The notes under the pieces were generated by a model, which saw nothing but the letters and a program-made list of their open reading frames with translations, was not told the DNA's origin and did no database searches. The position numbers and the translations under genes are program-made. DNA of 64,000 bases from Acinetobacter baylyi DSM 14961 = CIP 107474. Lineage in GTDB: Bacteria; Pseudomonadota; Gammaproteobacteria; Pseudomonadales; Moraxellaceae. Of this stretch, positions 19,143 through 31,200 are shown one piece after another (within the stretch, counting starts at the first letter, position 1; the number at the start of each line of letters is the position of its first letter). Where the stretch lies: contig NZ_KB849623.1 in assembly GCF_000368685.1 (NCBI RefSeq), positions 310,001-374,000 of the forward strand, read 5' to 3'.

Positions 19143-19374
19143 TCTAATTGTCTCTTCAAGATGGTTCCTATTAGATTAGAAAAAGCCAATAGGATGTTTA
19201 GTAATTTTTCACCACAATATGTGACACTATGTATCTTTGAAAAGTGAAAAAAAAAGACCTTAAGCTCTCCATTAAGGTCTAAATCGCCGATTGCACATTA
19301 TCGTTATTATTATTGGGTTATTGTTCTGATTTACTTTTAATTATGTTGTACGGTTTATTTTGTTCGGTCGCTGG

Positions 19375-20001
19375 TTAAAATTTATAACTATAGCCAACAC
19401 TGTAAACCCATGGATTGACTTCCAACGTACCAATTTTCTGGCCATTCCATTTCAGTTCAGAGCCTACATCGGCATAACGCACATCGGCAAAAACACCCCA
19501 GTTTTTAGCATCGGCAGGTTGAAAATTAAAACCGACCTGACCCGCGATACCGTATGCATTTTCTGCTTTAAGTTCAGTGCCTGTCAGTGAACCTTTGGTC
19601 TCTTCATCCCAGGCAATCACGGCTGTTGCGCCTATACCTATATATGGCGTAAAACCTGTTGAATTTTTAAAGTTATATTTCACCGTTAATGTAGGCGGTA
19701 AATGCTTGAATGATGCAATTGTTTCAGATGGCCCACCCGCGACATTGGCAGTGACATCATGCTTAAATGGTGTCGCCAATAATAACTCTGAAGAAATATT
19801 CGTATCACCGAAGAAATATTCAATCGATGGGGTAAAACTAAAAGCATGATCGGCTTTTGCATTGGTTACCGCACCATCAGCCAAAGTATTATTGTCTTTT
19901 GATGGCGCTAAAACACTACCACCAATTTTAACTTGCCAACCACCTGCAAATACAGAAGATGACAAACCCATTAATGCTACAACAAATAATTTACCTAACA
20001 T
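19375..20001 (-). CDS. ompW: OmpW-family outer membrane protein
   Basis: 208 residues. An eight-stranded barrel of the OmpW family, implicated in passage of small hydrophobic molecules. Signal peptide LFVVALMGLSSSVFAGG; mature part with GGWQVKIGGSVLAPS, IEYFFGDTNISSELLLATP, LPPTLTVKYNF, GFTPYIGIGATAV and the terminal YSVGYSYKF (C-terminal Phe for barrel assembly). The start is ATG at 20001, preceded by GAGGGG at good spacing; the longer frame would begin at a TTG inside that site. The upstream region to 20279 is very AT-rich and without genes. Confidence 0.92.
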   Translation of the reverse strand: MLGKLFVVALMGLSSSVFAGGWQVKIGGSVLAPSKDNNTLADGAVTNAKADHAFSFTPSIEYFFGDTNISSELLLATPFKHDVTANVAGGPSETIASFKHLPPTLTVKYNFKNSTGFTPYIGIGATAVIAWDEETKGSLTGTELKAENAYGIAGQVGFNFQPADAKNWGVFADVRYADVGSELKWNGQKIGTLEVNPWVYSVGYSYKF

Positions 20002-20232
20002 TTTACTACCCCTCAACTTCTTTTATAATAATAAACATCTATTTTAATTTAATGCAATATGGATTATAAATTAATTAACAACAATATTTTTAATAATTTG
20101 TTTTATATAAATATTTATTTTAAACATAGCATTTTAGTATGAATTAAAATAAATCCATACCATTTTAATATGATTTTATATTTTATTTATTTTATATAAA
20201 TTAAACCAAGTGAATAAATCAGAATTGATATT

Positions 20233-20255
20233 AATCAGAGCAATTTACTCTGATT
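20233..20255. repeat. Hairpin upstream of the antiporter terminator
   Basis: Inverted repeat AATCAGAG / CTCTGATT around CAATTTA, in the AT-rich gap between ompW and the antiporter gene. It has no T run, and its role is unknown. Confidence 0.5.
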
Positions 20256-20262
20256 AATAACT

Positions 20263-20292
20263 TAAAAAAATGGTGCTTTTTAAAGCACCATT
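20263..20292 (-). terminator. Terminator overlapping the antiporter stop codon
   Basis: On the minus strand AATGGTGCTTT / AAAGCACCATT is followed by seven T. The stop codon sits inside the hairpin. Confidence 0.85.
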
Positions 20293-21701
20293 GCGGCAAT
20301 CCATCCAAATATCAACAGCGGAATATTAAAGTGAACAAAAGTAGGGATCACCGTATCCCAAATATGATCATGCTGCCCATCAACACCTAACCCTGCTGTA
20401 GGCCCCAAGGTTGAGTCAGAAGCAGGTGAACCCGCATCACCTAATGCTGCTGCGGTTCCAATGAGTGCAATGGTTGCGAGTGGTGAAAAGCCAAACTGTA
20501 CACACAAAGGTACATAGATAACCGCCAATACAGGCACACTTGAAAATGAAGAACCAATACCAATCGTCACAAACAAACCAATAAACAGCATGAGAAATGC
20601 AGCTAAAGCACGATTATCACCAATGATATGAACAACACCATTGACCAGATGACCAATATCGCCTGTATGCGTCATCACTGATGCAAAACCCGCTGCCGAA
20701 ATCATGATAAATCCTACGAGTGCCATCATGCGCATACCTTGCACAAAGACATCATCGGCATCTTGCCATTTGAAAATACCTGCAGTGGATAAGACAGCAA
20801 AACCCACCAATCCACCTAAAATCATCGAACCTGAATACAACTGGGCGACCAAAGTCAGCGCAATTGCGATGACCGCCATCAACATGGTTTTCTTTGAAAT
20901 ATAAGGCACTTGTTCTGCTTCATGTTTCAGTTCTTCTGCATCTTCACGTAAATTGTGGGTCACATGCTCGTCTGAGCGAAGTGGCTTATCCAGATCAATG
21001 CTGGTCACGCGTGCTACAGCGCGATCCTGATAATGACGTGGTTTTCGATAACTGATAAACACGGCAACCAATGTTCCTACCACCATTCCAACCACTGGAA
21101 TTGCCATGCCCATTGGCATCATCCAGCGATCGACATGCAGGCCGTATTGAGTACCAATCTTGTTGATATTCCCCATTAGAATCTGCTCTAGAAAAATTGC
21201 GCCGAAACCAACAGGTAAAAAGATATAGGTACCTACCAATCCCAAGGTCAGTACACATGCCGCCGCGCGACGATCCAACTTCAGATGGTTCATTACTTTG
21301 AGTAAAGGTGGCACCAGCACAGGAATAAATGCAATATGCACAGGAATCAGGTTTTGTGAAAAAATAGCGGCTATCAATAAAATCACAAGCAGAAGAAATT
21401 TAACTTTCTTTTCTCGGCTCTTGCTGGCTTCCATCCCCAGTAAGCCAATCAGCTTATGTGCCAGTAAGTCAGGTAATCCAGATTTAGACAATGCCAGCGC
21501 AAATGCACCCAAAACTGCATAGGCAAGTGCCACTTCAGCGCCATCTCCGAGTCCAGCATTAAATGCCTGAACGGTATCAGACAAGCTTAATCCTGCAACC
21601 AATCCCCCAACAACAGCAGAAATTACCAACGTTAAAACAACAGAAACTCGTGCCAGTGACAAGATAAACATCACGGCAATCGCAATAACAACAGCATTCA
21701 T
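20280..21701 (-). CDS. Na+/H+ antiporter family membrane protein
   Basis: 473 residues with about 11-12 membrane segments. The features are the N-terminal helix VVIAIAVMFILSLARVSVVLT, FALALSKSGLPDLLAHKLIG, the loop IPVHIAFIPVLVPPLLKVMN, and the C-terminal GTAAALGDAGSPASDSTLG, typical of the NhaC/YuiF-type branch of the ion transporter superfamily. Some members of this branch import amino acids such as histidine rather than exchange sodium, so the substrate is uncertain. Single gene with its own terminator. Confidence 0.85.
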   Translation of the reverse strand: MNAVVIAIAVMFILSLARVSVVLTLVISAVVGGLVAGLSLSDTVQAFNAGLGDGAEVALAYAVLGAFALALSKSGLPDLLAHKLIGLLGMEASKSREKKVKFLLLVILLIAAIFSQNLIPVHIAFIPVLVPPLLKVMNHLKLDRRAAACVLTLGLVGTYIFLPVGFGAIFLEQILMGNINKIGTQYGLHVDRWMMPMGMAIPVVGMVVGTLVAVFISYRKPRHYQDRAVARVTSIDLDKPLRSDEHVTHNLREDAEELKHEAEQVPYISKKTMLMAVIAIALTLVAQLYSGSMILGGLVGFAVLSTAGIFKWQDADDVFVQGMRMMALVGFIMISAAGFASVMTHTGDIGHLVNGVVHIIGDNRALAAFLMLFIGLFVTIGIGSSFSSVPVLAVIYVPLCVQFGFSPLATIALIGTAAALGDAGSPASDSTLGPTAGLGVDGQHDHIWDTVIPTFVHFNIPLLIFGWIAAMVL

Positions 21702-21820
21702 GAATTCAGGTTAGACAACATAAAAGGGCGATATTTTAGCAGATTCACTTTCATGATTCTGGATAATTCACTATTTAGTCAAACCACTTCAATGTCGTCT
21801 CCTGATGATTCCAAGATAAC

Positions 21821-22696
21821 CTATACAGGATGTCGTTGTGCAAAACCTGCAATATACTTGGCAATCGTTTGTGGCTGACTCAGGATAGCCCAATGGTTTG
21901 CATCAAGTTCTACGTATTCAAATTGATCTACCCACTTTGGCATTTCCTTTAAAATATAATCAGGACTGACAAAAGCATCACGTGTCAAAACAACGGCCTG
22001 TACAGGGCACTGAGCATAACGCTCACGCGGTTTGGTCAGCGCAGGGATAAAATTGGCACGATACAAATTGATGCCATATTTTCCATCTTTTGCAATATTG
22101 TGGTTAAGTGGTAAATTTGATTTTTTTTCAAGACCACTTAAGACTTTGGCCCATTGTTTTGCAGTAAGAAATTGCCACACCGTAGGTGCAAGTAACGGTA
22201 AATGAAATGCTGCGATATACCATGATTTAGACAGTTTTTTCAAAAATCCTACTGGATTTTGTTTGATTTCATCACCTAGCAACATCGCAGCATGATCCAG
22301 ACAAGGGCCAGAAATAGTCGTATAAGAAAGTATGCGATCTTTGAATCTAGGTTCTGTCACTGACTCCCATGTTTGGATGGATCCCCAATCATGTGCAGCC
22401 AGATGAAATGGACGATGACCCAATAACTGATTAACCACTGCTTCCAGATCTAAGGATAAGCGTTCAAGACGATAATCACGGATATGTTTTGGAATACTAG
22501 ACTCACCCGCACCTCGAACATCATACGTGACGATATAAAACTCGTTGATTAACTCGTGAATGATCGGCTCCCACACTTCTTGGTTATCTGGATAGCCATG
22601 CACTAAAACTAATGCTGGAAGTTCAGGTTTTCCCCAAGTTTTCGCACATAAGAATTGATGATCTGAGGTCTGGACGGTATGAATCTGTGGATGCAT
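21821..22696 (-). CDS. Alpha/beta-hydrolase, epoxide hydrolase-like
   Basis: 291 residues. An alpha/beta-hydrolase fold with the oxyanion motif LVHGYPDNQEVWEP, a nucleophile elbow AAHDWGSIQTW in which the nucleophile is Asp rather than Ser, and the catalytic His in LDANHWAILSQP. An Asp nucleophile followed by Trp points to epoxide hydrolases or haloalkane dehalogenases. The start is ATG at 22696, with AAGGA seven bases before it; longer in-frame starts upstream lack ribosome sites. It is divergent from the hotdog-fold gene; the substrate is unknown. Confidence 0.85.
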   Translation of the reverse strand: MHPQIHTVQTSDHQFLCAKTWGKPELPALVLVHGYPDNQEVWEPIIHELINEFYIVTYDVRGAGESSIPKHIRDYRLERLSLDLEAVVNQLLGHRPFHLAAHDWGSIQTWESVTEPRFKDRILSYTTISGPCLDHAAMLLGDEIKQNPVGFLKKLSKSWYIAAFHLPLLAPTVWQFLTAKQWAKVLSGLEKKSNLPLNHNIAKDGKYGINLYRANFIPALTKPRERYAQCPVQAVVLTRDAFVSPDYILKEMPKWVDQFEYVELDANHWAILSQPQTIAKYIAGFAQRHPV

Positions 22697-22816
22697 TGTC
22701 GTTTCCTTTTTATTTTGATTGACCATATTGTTAGTCAGATTGGGCATTGCCATCAATGCCATATTAGTGATAGTTATCTAGTATGAATAATCACGATATA
22801 AAAACAATTGACCGAT

Positions 22817-23302
22817 ATGAATATTTTAAAACAACTTCAAACCATACCCATGGTGTCCAAATTTATGATCAATCGATATTCCCCTTATCGCGGTGCGGGG
22901 ATTGAAATTGATCAGATTGATCTAGCCAACTACTATATTCGCGTCAAAATGCCACTGACTCGTAAAAATCAAAATATCGTGGGGACACATTTCGGCGGCA
23001 GTCTTTACTCAATGGTTGATCCGTTCTACATGCTGATCTTAATGCATCATTTAGGCTCAAAATATATCGTGTGGGATAAAGCAGCGACAATTAACTTCTT
23101 AGCTCCTGGCAGAAGTACGGTATATGCAGACATACGTCTCGATGCCAATGAAATCAATCATGTCAAAGAACTTGCAGAAAATTATGCACCCGTCATCCGT
23201 AATTATGTAGTGAATATTTTTGATGAGTCAGGTTTACGCATCGCCGAGGTACACAAGACTTTATACATTAGACGTAAGAAGCCCAAGCCTTATCAGCATT
23301 AA
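22817..23302 (+). CDS. DUF4442-type hotdog-fold protein (putative thioesterase)
   Basis: 161 residues. The central segment NIVGTHFGGSLYSMVDPFY, followed by MLILMHHLGSKYIVWDKAA, fits the DUF4442 branch of hotdog-fold acyl-CoA thioesterases, including a strand and helix around residues 55-85. Thioesterase activity is family-based inference. The ATG at 22817 is chosen over a TTG nine bases earlier; neither has a good Shine-Dalgarno. Confidence 0.8.
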   Translation: MNILKQLQTIPMVSKFMINRYSPYRGAGIEIDQIDLANYYIRVKMPLTRKNQNIVGTHFGGSLYSMVDPFYMLILMHHLGSKYIVWDKAATINFLAPGRSTVYADIRLDANEINHVKELAENYAPVIRNYVVNIFDESGLRIAEVHKTLYIRRKKPKPYQH

Positions 23303-23328
23303 AAAAGACGACTTAGTGTCGTCTTTTT
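23302..23328. terminator. Bidirectional terminator
   Basis: Stem AAAAAGACGAC / GTCGTCTTTTT with loop TTAGT, directly after the hotdog gene stop and before the convergent lipoprotein gene. Confidence 0.92.
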
Positions 23329-23348
23329 CTGATAGACATATAGAGCTT

Positions 23349-23705
23349 TTAGCGTTTCTCTTGAATTGCGGCTCCTGCACCACCACCAATCGCGCCACCA
23401 ATCGCAGCACCACTATCGCCGCCAAAAATAGCTTTACCCACCACAGATCCAATACCAGCACCGACTGCACTACTGGTGGTGGTATTACTGCTACCACCTT
23501 TGGCATTTGATCCTACACCTGCGCCGGCAGCTGCGCCTACACCTGCACCTAAACCACCACCGACATGGTTACCTACACCACCACCAACTGCTCCGCCGAG
23601 TGCTGCTGCACCAATACGTTGATCAGATGGGCTCATGTTTTGGCAGCCTGCAAGCAGTACAGTTGAAACGAGTGCTGTAGCAATTAAACTTATTGTCTTT
23701 TTCAT
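23349..23705 (-). CDS. Glycine-zipper lipoprotein
   Basis: 118 residues. Lipoprotein signal peptide with lipobox LLAGC (Cys21), then a very glycine- and alanine-rich body with repeated GxxxG spacing (RIGAAALGGAVGGGVGNHV; GAGIGSVVGKAIFGG; GGAIGGGAGAAIQEKR). Proteins of this kind (17 kDa surface antigen/YMGG-like) sit in the outer membrane; the function is unknown. A strong AAGGAGG precedes the start. The gap to rpoC (23706-23951) holds only the rpoC terminator. Confidence 0.85.
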   Translation of the reverse strand: MKKTISLIATALVSTVLLAGCQNMSPSDQRIGAAALGGAVGGGVGNHVGGGLGAGVGAAAGAGVGSNAKGGSSNTTTSSAVGAGIGSVVGKAIFGGDSGAAIGGAIGGGAGAAIQEKR

Positions 23706-23906
23706 GAAAAGATCCTCCTTTCTTTCAACTCAGCATAAGCATTTTTTGTGAACTCATACTTGTCAAAATGTTAATTCCTACAAAAAAGTGCAGGAGTTTT
23801 GTAACTACTATCGCAATATATTGCATAACTTATCAATGACTAAAGCTGGTGAGCGCTTTAACAACAACGCAGCGTTAAATGGATATATCAAGCAATATAA
23901 CACGAT

Positions 23907-23933
23907 AAAAAAAAGCCACCCGAAGGTGGCTTT
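23907..23933 (-). terminator. Terminator of the rplKAJL-rpoBC transcripts
   Basis: On the minus strand AAAGCCACC / GGTGGCTTT with tetraloop TTCG, then a run of eight T. It lies 19 bases past the rpoC stop. Confidence 0.93.
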
Positions 23934-23951
23934 CTTTATGATCTGTTCAGA

Positions 23952-26900
23952 TTAGAACTGTTCTTGGTTCAATGCTTGACTAAACGCTTGATCGACTTCG
24001 CTGAAGTCGTTGTGCAGTTCAAACTCTGCCGCTTCCGCTTCCTGACGACGACGCTCTAGATGATAAGCGAGACCTGTACCTGCTGGGATCAGACGACCCA
24101 CCACCACGTTCTCTTTGAGACCGCGTAGATCATCTTCTTTACCAGTAACAGCCGCTTCGGTTAACACGCGCGTTGTTTCCTGGAACGATGCAGCCGAGAT
24201 AAATGAGTCAGTCGAAAGCGATGCTTTGGTAATACCCATCAATTGACGCTCAAATTTCGCAGGGAATTTGTTTTGCGCCAAGACTGCTTGGTTCTCTTGA
24301 ACAACACGGATGTAATCCACTTGTTCGCCTTTGATGAAGCTGGTATCGCCGCCATCGGTGATGTCCACTTTACGCAACATTTGACGTACGATGACTTCAA
24401 TATGTTTGTCGTTGATTTTTACACCTTGGAGACGATAAACGTCTTGAACTTCGTTCACGATGTAATTGGTCAATGCGACTTCGCCTTTCAAACGCAAGAT
24501 GTCATGTGGGTTTTGCGGACCATCAGAAATGGTTTCACCACGGTTGACATGCTCACCTTCGAACACGTTAATGGTACGCCATTTTGGAATCAATTCTTCG
24601 TAAATTTCAGAACCATCATCAGGCGTGATCACTAAACGGTTCTTACCTTTGGTTTCTTTACCAAAGCTCACGATACCAGACACTTCTGCCAAGATCGCGT
24701 GTTCTTTCGGTTTACGCGCTTCGAACAAGTCAGCTACGCGTGGAAGACCACCGGTAATATCACGTGTACGTGAAGTTTCTTGTGGTACACGACCAAGTAC
24801 ATCACCTACACCAATCGTTTCACCGTCACGAACGGTCACAATGGTATTTTGTGGCAAGAAGTAGAACTGTTCACCACCATCCGTTGTATCCAGTACAATC
24901 GCAGGACGTAAATCTTTACCAGACGCAGGACGTGCTGTTACAGGCAAGATTTCAACAGTAGTCATACCTGTTGCATCATCAGTTTTCGATGTTGCAGTCA
25001 CGCCATCCGCGATTTGGCTGAAACGTGCCTTACCTGCTACTTCTGTTACGAGTGGATGCGTATGCGGATCCCAAGTCGCCACAATACCACCAGCTTCTAC
25101 AGCTTCACCATCTTTAATCAAGATGCTTGCACCGTAAGGAAGTTTATAGCGTTCACGCTCACGACCTAACTCATCTGCAATACCGATTTCACCAGAACGT
25201 GAAACAGAGACCAAGTGACCTTTTGCATGCTGTACAGTTTTTACGTTATGGAAACGAACCGTACCTTTATTACGTACTTGAACACTGTTTGCAGCAGAAG
25301 TTCGGCTTGCCGCACCACCCACGTGGAAGGTACGCATGGTTAACTGTGTACCTGGCTCACCAATTGATTGGGCAGCCATAACACCAACAGACTCACCAGG
25401 GTTGACCTGATGACCACGTGCAAGGTCGCGTCCATAACATTTTGCACACACACCGAATGTAGATTCACATGCAATGACTGAACGGACTTTAACTTCATCG
25501 ACACCCGCTTCTTCAAGCTGAGCTGCGATTTTTTCATCAATGAGCGTACCGCGAGGCAATACGATTTCATTGTCAGATGCACGACGTACGTCTTCTGCCG
25601 TTACACGACCCAATACGCGGTCACGTAATGGCTCGATCACGTCACCACCTTGAATGAATGGTGTCATCACCAGACCACCCATGGTGCCACAATCTGGCTC
25701 GGTAATCACCAAGTCCTGCGCAACGTCAACAAGACGACGTGTCAAGTAACCCGAGTTTGCAGTTTTCAATGCGGTATCGGCCAAACCTTTACGCGCACCG
25801 TGCGTTGAAATAAAGTACTGAAGTACCGTCAAACCTTCACGGAAGTTTGCCTTAATTGGCGTTTCAATGATCGAACCATCTGGTTTCGCCATCAAACCAC
25901 GCATACCCGCCAACTGACGAATCTGCGCCGCACTACCACGGGCACCCGAGTCAGACATCATATAGATGCTGTTAAACGATTTTTGTTTCTCGTCTTGACC
26001 TTGCTTGTTTTTCACATTGGTGAAAGACAAGTTGTCCATCATCGCTTTTGCAACTTGGTCGTTGGTACGCGCCCAGATATCGACCACTTTGTTATAACGC
26101 TCACCTGCGGTTACGAAACCTTGCTCGAACTGCTCTTCGATTTCACGAACTTCAGTTTCTGCTTTGTCGATAATCGCTTGCTTCTGCGGTGGAATGACCA
26201 TGTCTTCCATACCAACAGAAACGCCTGAACGTGTTGCTTGACGGAAGCCAAGATACATCAACTGATCGGCGAAAATAACCGTGTCTTTAAGACCGAGCTT
26301 ACGGTAGCACGAGTTGATTAACTTCGAGATGTTCTTTTTAGTCATCTCAAGGTTGATCATTTCAAAGCTCAAGCCTTCAGGAACAACTTCCCAAAGTAAG
26401 CAGCGACCTGGTGTAGTATCCACAACAATAGTTTGCTTTTCACGTTGACCGTCTTCATTGATTACGGTTTGGTGAACACGAACTTTTACGCGTGCGTGAA
26501 TAGCCACCTGACCGGTTGCAAGCGCGCGGTTAACTTCGTGTGTGTCAGCAAACATCATGCCTTCGCCTTTGGCATTGACTGCATCACGGGTGATGTAGTA
26601 AAGACCCAAGACCACGTCCTGAGAAGGAACGATAATCGGCTCACCGTTGGCCGGTGACAAGATGTTGTTGGTCGACATCATCAAGGCACGGGCTTCAAGC
26701 TGTGCTTCAAGTGTCAATGGCACGTGTACCGCCATTTGGTCACCGTCGAAGTCGGCGTTAAACGCAGCACAGACGAGTGGGTGTAGACGGATCGCTTTAC
26801 CTTCAATCAGAATCGGTTCAAACGCTTGAAGACCTAAACGGTGAAGTGTTGGCGCACGGTTCAACATCACTGGATGCTGACGAATCACGTTGGCAAGAAC

Positions 26901-28145
26901 GTCCCATACTTCTGGGGTTTCGCGTTCAACCATTTTCTTCGCAGCTTTAATGGTGGTTGCCTGACCAGATGCCTGTAGTTTTGCAAAAATAAACGGCTTG
27001 AAGAGCTCAAGTGCCATTTTCTTTGGAAGACCACATTGATGTAGACGTAAAGTAGGACCTACGGTAATGACCGAACGACCAGAATAGTCAACACGTTTAC
27101 CCAACAAGTTCTGACGGAAACGACCTTGTTTACCTTTGATCATATCTGCCAAAGATTTCAATGGACGTTTATTCGAACCAGTAATCGCACGACCACGACG
27201 GCCGTTGTCAAGCAATGCATCTACAGATTCTTGCAACATACGTTTTTCGTTACGTACGATGATATCTGGCGCCGCAAGATCAAGAAGACGCTTCAAACGG
27301 TTGTTACGGTTGATCACACGACGGTAAAGATCGTTTAGATCAGATGTCGCAAAACGGCCACCTTCAAGTGGTACAAGCGGACGTAGATCTGGCGGAAGTA
27401 CTGGCAATACATTCATCACCATCCATTCTGGCTTGTTGTTCGACTCTTTGAAAGCTTCCATCAATTTCAAACGTTTTGACGCTTTTTTCAACTTCGTTTC
27501 AGAGGTTGTTTGTGGAATTTCTTCACGTAGACGTGAAATTTCAGCTTCAAGATCGATATCTTTCAACAAGTCTTGAACTGCTTCTGCACCCATTTTGGCA
27601 GAGAATTCATCGCCATGCTCTTCAAGCGCGTTGAAATATTCTTCGTCGGTTAAAAGCTGATATTTCTCAAGCGGAGTCATACCAGGATCAGTTACTACGT
27701 AAGATTCGAAATACAATACACGTTCGATATCACGTAGTGTCATATCAAGTAGCAAACCGATACGGCTTGGCAATGATTTTAAGAACCAGATGTGAGCCAC
27801 TGGAGATGCAAGCTCGATGTGACCCATACGTTCACGACGAACTTTTGCAGTTGTTACTTCAACGCCACATTTTTCACAAATGACGCCTTTGTATTTCATA
27901 CGCTTGTATTTACCACACAAGCATTCGTAATCTTTTACTGGACCAAAGATTTTGGCACAGAACAAACCATCACGTTCTGGTTTAAAAGTACGGTAGTTAA
28001 TGGTTTCAGGCTTTTTAACTTCACCGTGAGACCATGACTTAATCATTTCTGGTGACGCAAGACCAATACGAATACGGTCAAACTCAATCGGTGTGTGACC
28101 GTCTGAGTCCGTTTTCTTACGCATGATATCGAGCAAGTCTTTCAA
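23952..28145 (-). CDS. rpoC: DNA-directed RNA polymerase subunit beta'
   Basis: 1397 residues from the TTG start at 28145. It forms the catalytic cleft of RNA polymerase with RpoB. Visible: the N-terminal zinc site [20 protein letters not shown], the active-site [14 protein letters not shown] (three Asp binding Mg2+), the bridge-helix/trigger-loop part with [11 protein letters not shown], and a second zinc region around [15 protein letters not shown]. The longer frame, from an ATG at 28193, adds 16 residues that do not fit the family; CGGAG sits eight bases before the TTG, which decides the start. rpoB lies 88 bases upstream. Confidence 0.97.
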   Translation of the reverse strand: MKDLLDIMRKKTDSDGHTPIEFDRIRIGLASPEMIKSWSHGEVKKPETINYRTFKPERDGLFCAKIFGPVKDYECLCGKYKRMKYKGVICEKCGVEVTTAKVRRERMGHIELASPVAHIWFLKSLPSRIGLLLDMTLRDIERVLYFESYVVTDPGMTPLEKYQLLTDEEYFNALEEHGDEFSAKMGAEAVQDLLKDIDLEAEISRLREEIPQTTSETKLKKASKRLKLMEAFKESNNKPEWMVMNVLPVLPPDLRPLVPLEGGRFATSDLNDLYRRVINRNNRLKRLLDLAAPDIIVRNEKRMLQESVDALLDNGRRGRAITGSNKRPLKSLADMIKGKQGRFRQNLLGKRVDYSGRSVITVGPTLRLHQCGLPKKMALELFKPFIFAKLQASGQATTIKAAKKMVERETPEVWDVLANVIRQHPVMLNRAPTLHRLGLQAFEPILIEGKAIRLHPLVCAAFNADFDGDQMAVHVPLTLEAQLEARALMMSTNNILSPANGEPIIVPSQDVVLGLYYITRDAVNAKGEGMMFADTHEVNRALATGQVAIHARVKVRVHQTVINEDGQREKQTIVVDTTPGRCLLWEVVPEGLSFEMINLEMTKKNISKLINSCYRKLGLKDTVIFADQLMYLGFRQATRSGVSVGMEDMVIPPQKQAIIDKAETEVREIEEQFEQGFVTAGERYNKVVDIWARTNDQVAKAMMDNLSFTNVKNKQGQDEKQKSFNSIYMMSDSGARGSAAQIRQLAGMRGLMAKPDGSIIETPIKANFREGLTVLQYFISTHGARKGLADTALKTANSGYLTRRLVDVAQDLVITEPDCGTMGGLVMTPFIQGGDVIEPLRDRVLGRVTAEDVRRASDNEIVLPRGTLIDEKIAAQLEEAGVDEVKVRSVIACESTFGVCAKCYGRDLARGHQVNPGESVGVMAAQSIGEPGTQLTMRTFHVGGAASRTSAANSVQVRNKGTVRFHNVKTVQHAKGHLVSVSRSGEIGIADELGRERERYKLPYGASILIKDGEAVEAGGIVATWDPHTHPLVTEVAGKARFSQIADGVTATSKTDDATGMTTVEILPVTARPASGKDLRPAIVLDTTDGGEQFYFLPQNTIVTVRDGETIGVGDVLGRVPQETSRTRDITGGLPRVADLFEARKPKEHAILAEVSGIVSFGKETKGKNRLVITPDDGSEIYEELIPKWRTINVFEGEHVNRGETISDGPQNPHDILRLKGEVALTNYIVNEVQDVYRLQGVKINDKHIEVIVRQMLRKVDITDGGDTSFIKGEQVDYIRVVQENQAVLAQNKFPAKFERQLMGITKASLSTDSFISAASFQETTRVLTEAAVTGKEDDLRGLKENVVVGRLIPAGTGLAYHLERRRQEAEAAEFELHNDFSEVDQAFSQALNQEQF

Positions 28146-28233
28146 TTTATTTCTCCGTATACCGAGGAGCATTCGCTCACTCGGCTGGGTCACAAATACT
28201 GTTTTTCCTGAAAAATCTGAGTCAGCTTAACGC

Positions 28234-31200
28234 TTAGTCACCATTTTTCAGTTCAATGTTGATACCTAAAGAACGGATCTCTTTGGTCAATACGTTAAAC
28301 GATTCAGGCATACCCGGATCCATATAATGGTTACCATCTACGATGTTCTTATAGATGCGAGTACGACCTTCAACGTCATCCGACTTCACAGTAAGCATTT
28401 CTTGAAGTGTATAAGCAGCACCATAAGCTTCTAGTGCCCAGACTTCCATCTCACCGAAACGCTGACCACCGAATTGTGCTTTACCACCAAGCGGTTGTTG
28501 AGTTACAAGTGAATAAGAACCAGTAGAACGTGCATGCATCTTGTCATCAACCAAATGGTTCAACTTGAGCATGTACATATAACCAACAGTTACTGGGCGG
28601 TCAAAACGCTCACCTGTACGTCCGTCATACAATACTGTTTGACCTGTACGTGAGATACCACCAAGCTCAAGTAACTCTTTGATCTGACTTTCTTCTGCAC
28701 CATCAAATACTGGCGTAGCTAAAGGAACACCTTTACGCAAGTTACCTGATAACACCAAGATTTCTTCATCAGTTAAGCTATCAAGATCTTCTTGCTCGCC
28801 ACCAACTTTGTTATAAATCTTGTCTAAGAAATCACGAAGCTCAAGAACGGTACGTTGCTCTTTCATCATCTTGTCGATCTTATCGCCAAGACCTTTTGCA
28901 GCCATACCTAAGTGAGTTTCAAGAATCTGACCCACGTTCATACGTGATGGTACACCCAATGGGTTAAGTACGACATCAACTGGAACACCATGGATATCAT
29001 GCGGCATGTCTTCAACAGGCAAGATGTTTGATACAACACCTTTGTTACCGTGACGACCCGCCATTTTATCACCAGGCTGGATACGACGTTTTACAGCTAA
29101 GTAAACTTTAACAACTTTCAATACACCTGTTGTAAGCTCATCACCTGTAGAAAGTTTGCGTTTTTTCTCAGCAAATTTCTCATCAATCTCGTAGCTCTTC
29201 TCTTTCAAGAACACTTGAATTTGAGTTAAGCGTTCAGCGATGCCTTCGTCTGTTGGTTGAACTTCTAAAAGATCAACAAGCTCTAAACCAGACAATACAT
29301 CTTCAGATAGCTTATCACCGCGCTTGGTCGTACCGCCGCCATTTGACTCTTGGCCTTTTAACAAACGGATAATACGTTCACGAGCAGCTTCTTCGAAGAT
29401 TTTGAATTCTTCTTTCAAGTCTTTACGATAAGCATCAAGTTGCGCTTTCTCAATCGCTTGAGCACGTTCATCTTTCTCGATACCGTCACGTGTAAACACT
29501 TGAACGTCGATGACTGTACCTTTAACGCTTGAAGAAACACGTAAAGATGAATCTTTAACGTCTGCTGCTTTCTCACCAAAGATTGCACGAAGTAATTTTT
29601 CTTCAGGGGTTAATTGTGTTTCACCTTTAGGTGTCACTTTACCAACAAGAATATCACCCGCTGCAACTTCAGCACCGATATAAACAATACCTGATTCATC
29701 AAGTTTAGATAACGCTGCTTCACCTACGTTAGGAATATCGGCAGTGATTTCTTCCGCACCTAACTTCGTATCGCGTGCAACACATGATAATTCTTGAATA
29801 TGAATTGACGTTAAACGATCTTCTTGAAGAACACGTTCAGATAATAAAATCGAGTCTTCGTAGTTATAACCGTTCCAAGTCATGAACGCGACACGCATGT
29901 TCTGACCCAATGCTAATTCACCACCATCAGTTGATGGACCATCAGCAAGAACGTCACCACGGCCGACTTTATCGCCCATGCTCACAAGCACTTTTTGGTT
30001 AATACATGTGTTTTGGTTTGAACGCGTGTATTTGATCAAGTTGTAGATATCTACACCTGCTTCACCCGCGATCATTTCATCTTCGTTGACACGAATAACC
30101 ACACGTGATGCATCTACAAACTCAATGCGTCCGCCACGTTTCGCGATCACACATACACCAGAGTCGTGCGCTACGTTTGCTTCCATGCCGGTACCCACAA
30201 GTGGTTTATCAGCAAGCAATGTAGGAACAGCCTGACGTTGCATGTTTGAACCCATCAATGCACGGTTGGCATCATCGTGTTCAAGGAATGGAATAAGTGA
30301 TGCAGCGACAGATACAACCTGTTGAGCAGATACATCCATATGCGTCACTTTTTCAGGTGGCATACGAACGAAGTCACCTTGGTGACGTACTGAAACGAAG
30401 TCTTCTGTTAAATGTCCATCTTTATCCAATGCAGAATCGGCCTGTGCAATAACAGTACCTACTTCTTCAATTGCAGATAAATATTCAACATCATCTGTTA
30501 CACGACCATCAACAACGCGACGGTATGGTGTTTCCAAGAAACCGAAGTTGTTCGCTTTTGCATAAACAGAAAGCGAGTTGATCAAACCAATGTTTGGTCC
30601 TTCAGGAGTTTCAATTGGACATACACGACCATAGTGAGTTTGATGTACGTCACGCACTTCAAAGCCTGCACGTTCACGTGTCAAACCACCTGGTCCCAAT
30701 GCTGATACACGACGTTTGTGTGTAATTTCTGACAATGGGTTGTTTTGATCCATAAACTGTGACAATTGGCTTGAACCAAAGAATTCTTTGATTGCAGCAG
30801 CAACTGGTTTCGCATTGATCAAATCTTGTGGAGACAAGTTATCTGTTTCAGCTTGGTTTAAACGCTCTTTAACAGCACGTTCAACACGAACTAAACCAAC
30901 ACGGAATTGGTTTTCTGTCATTTCACCAACAGAACGTACGCGACGGTTACCCAAGTGATCGATATCATCGACTTCACCTTTACCGTTACGAATTTCTACC
31001 AGTGTTTTCAGTACATCGATGATGTCATCGTTAGAAAGAATACCTTCTACTTCACGAGACTTCTGATCTGTACCTACTTCGTAAGGGCGACCCAAACGAC
31101 GGTTAAACTTCATACGACCCACAGGCGATAAATCATAGCGCTCTGTAGAGAAGAATAAGTTATTGAATAAGTTTTCAGCCGCTTCTTTCGTTGGTGGCTC

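Noticed and set aside
30700..30800. Rifampicin resistance change in rpoB
   Set aside because: Key residues in the resistance region are the wild-type Asp, His and Ser.
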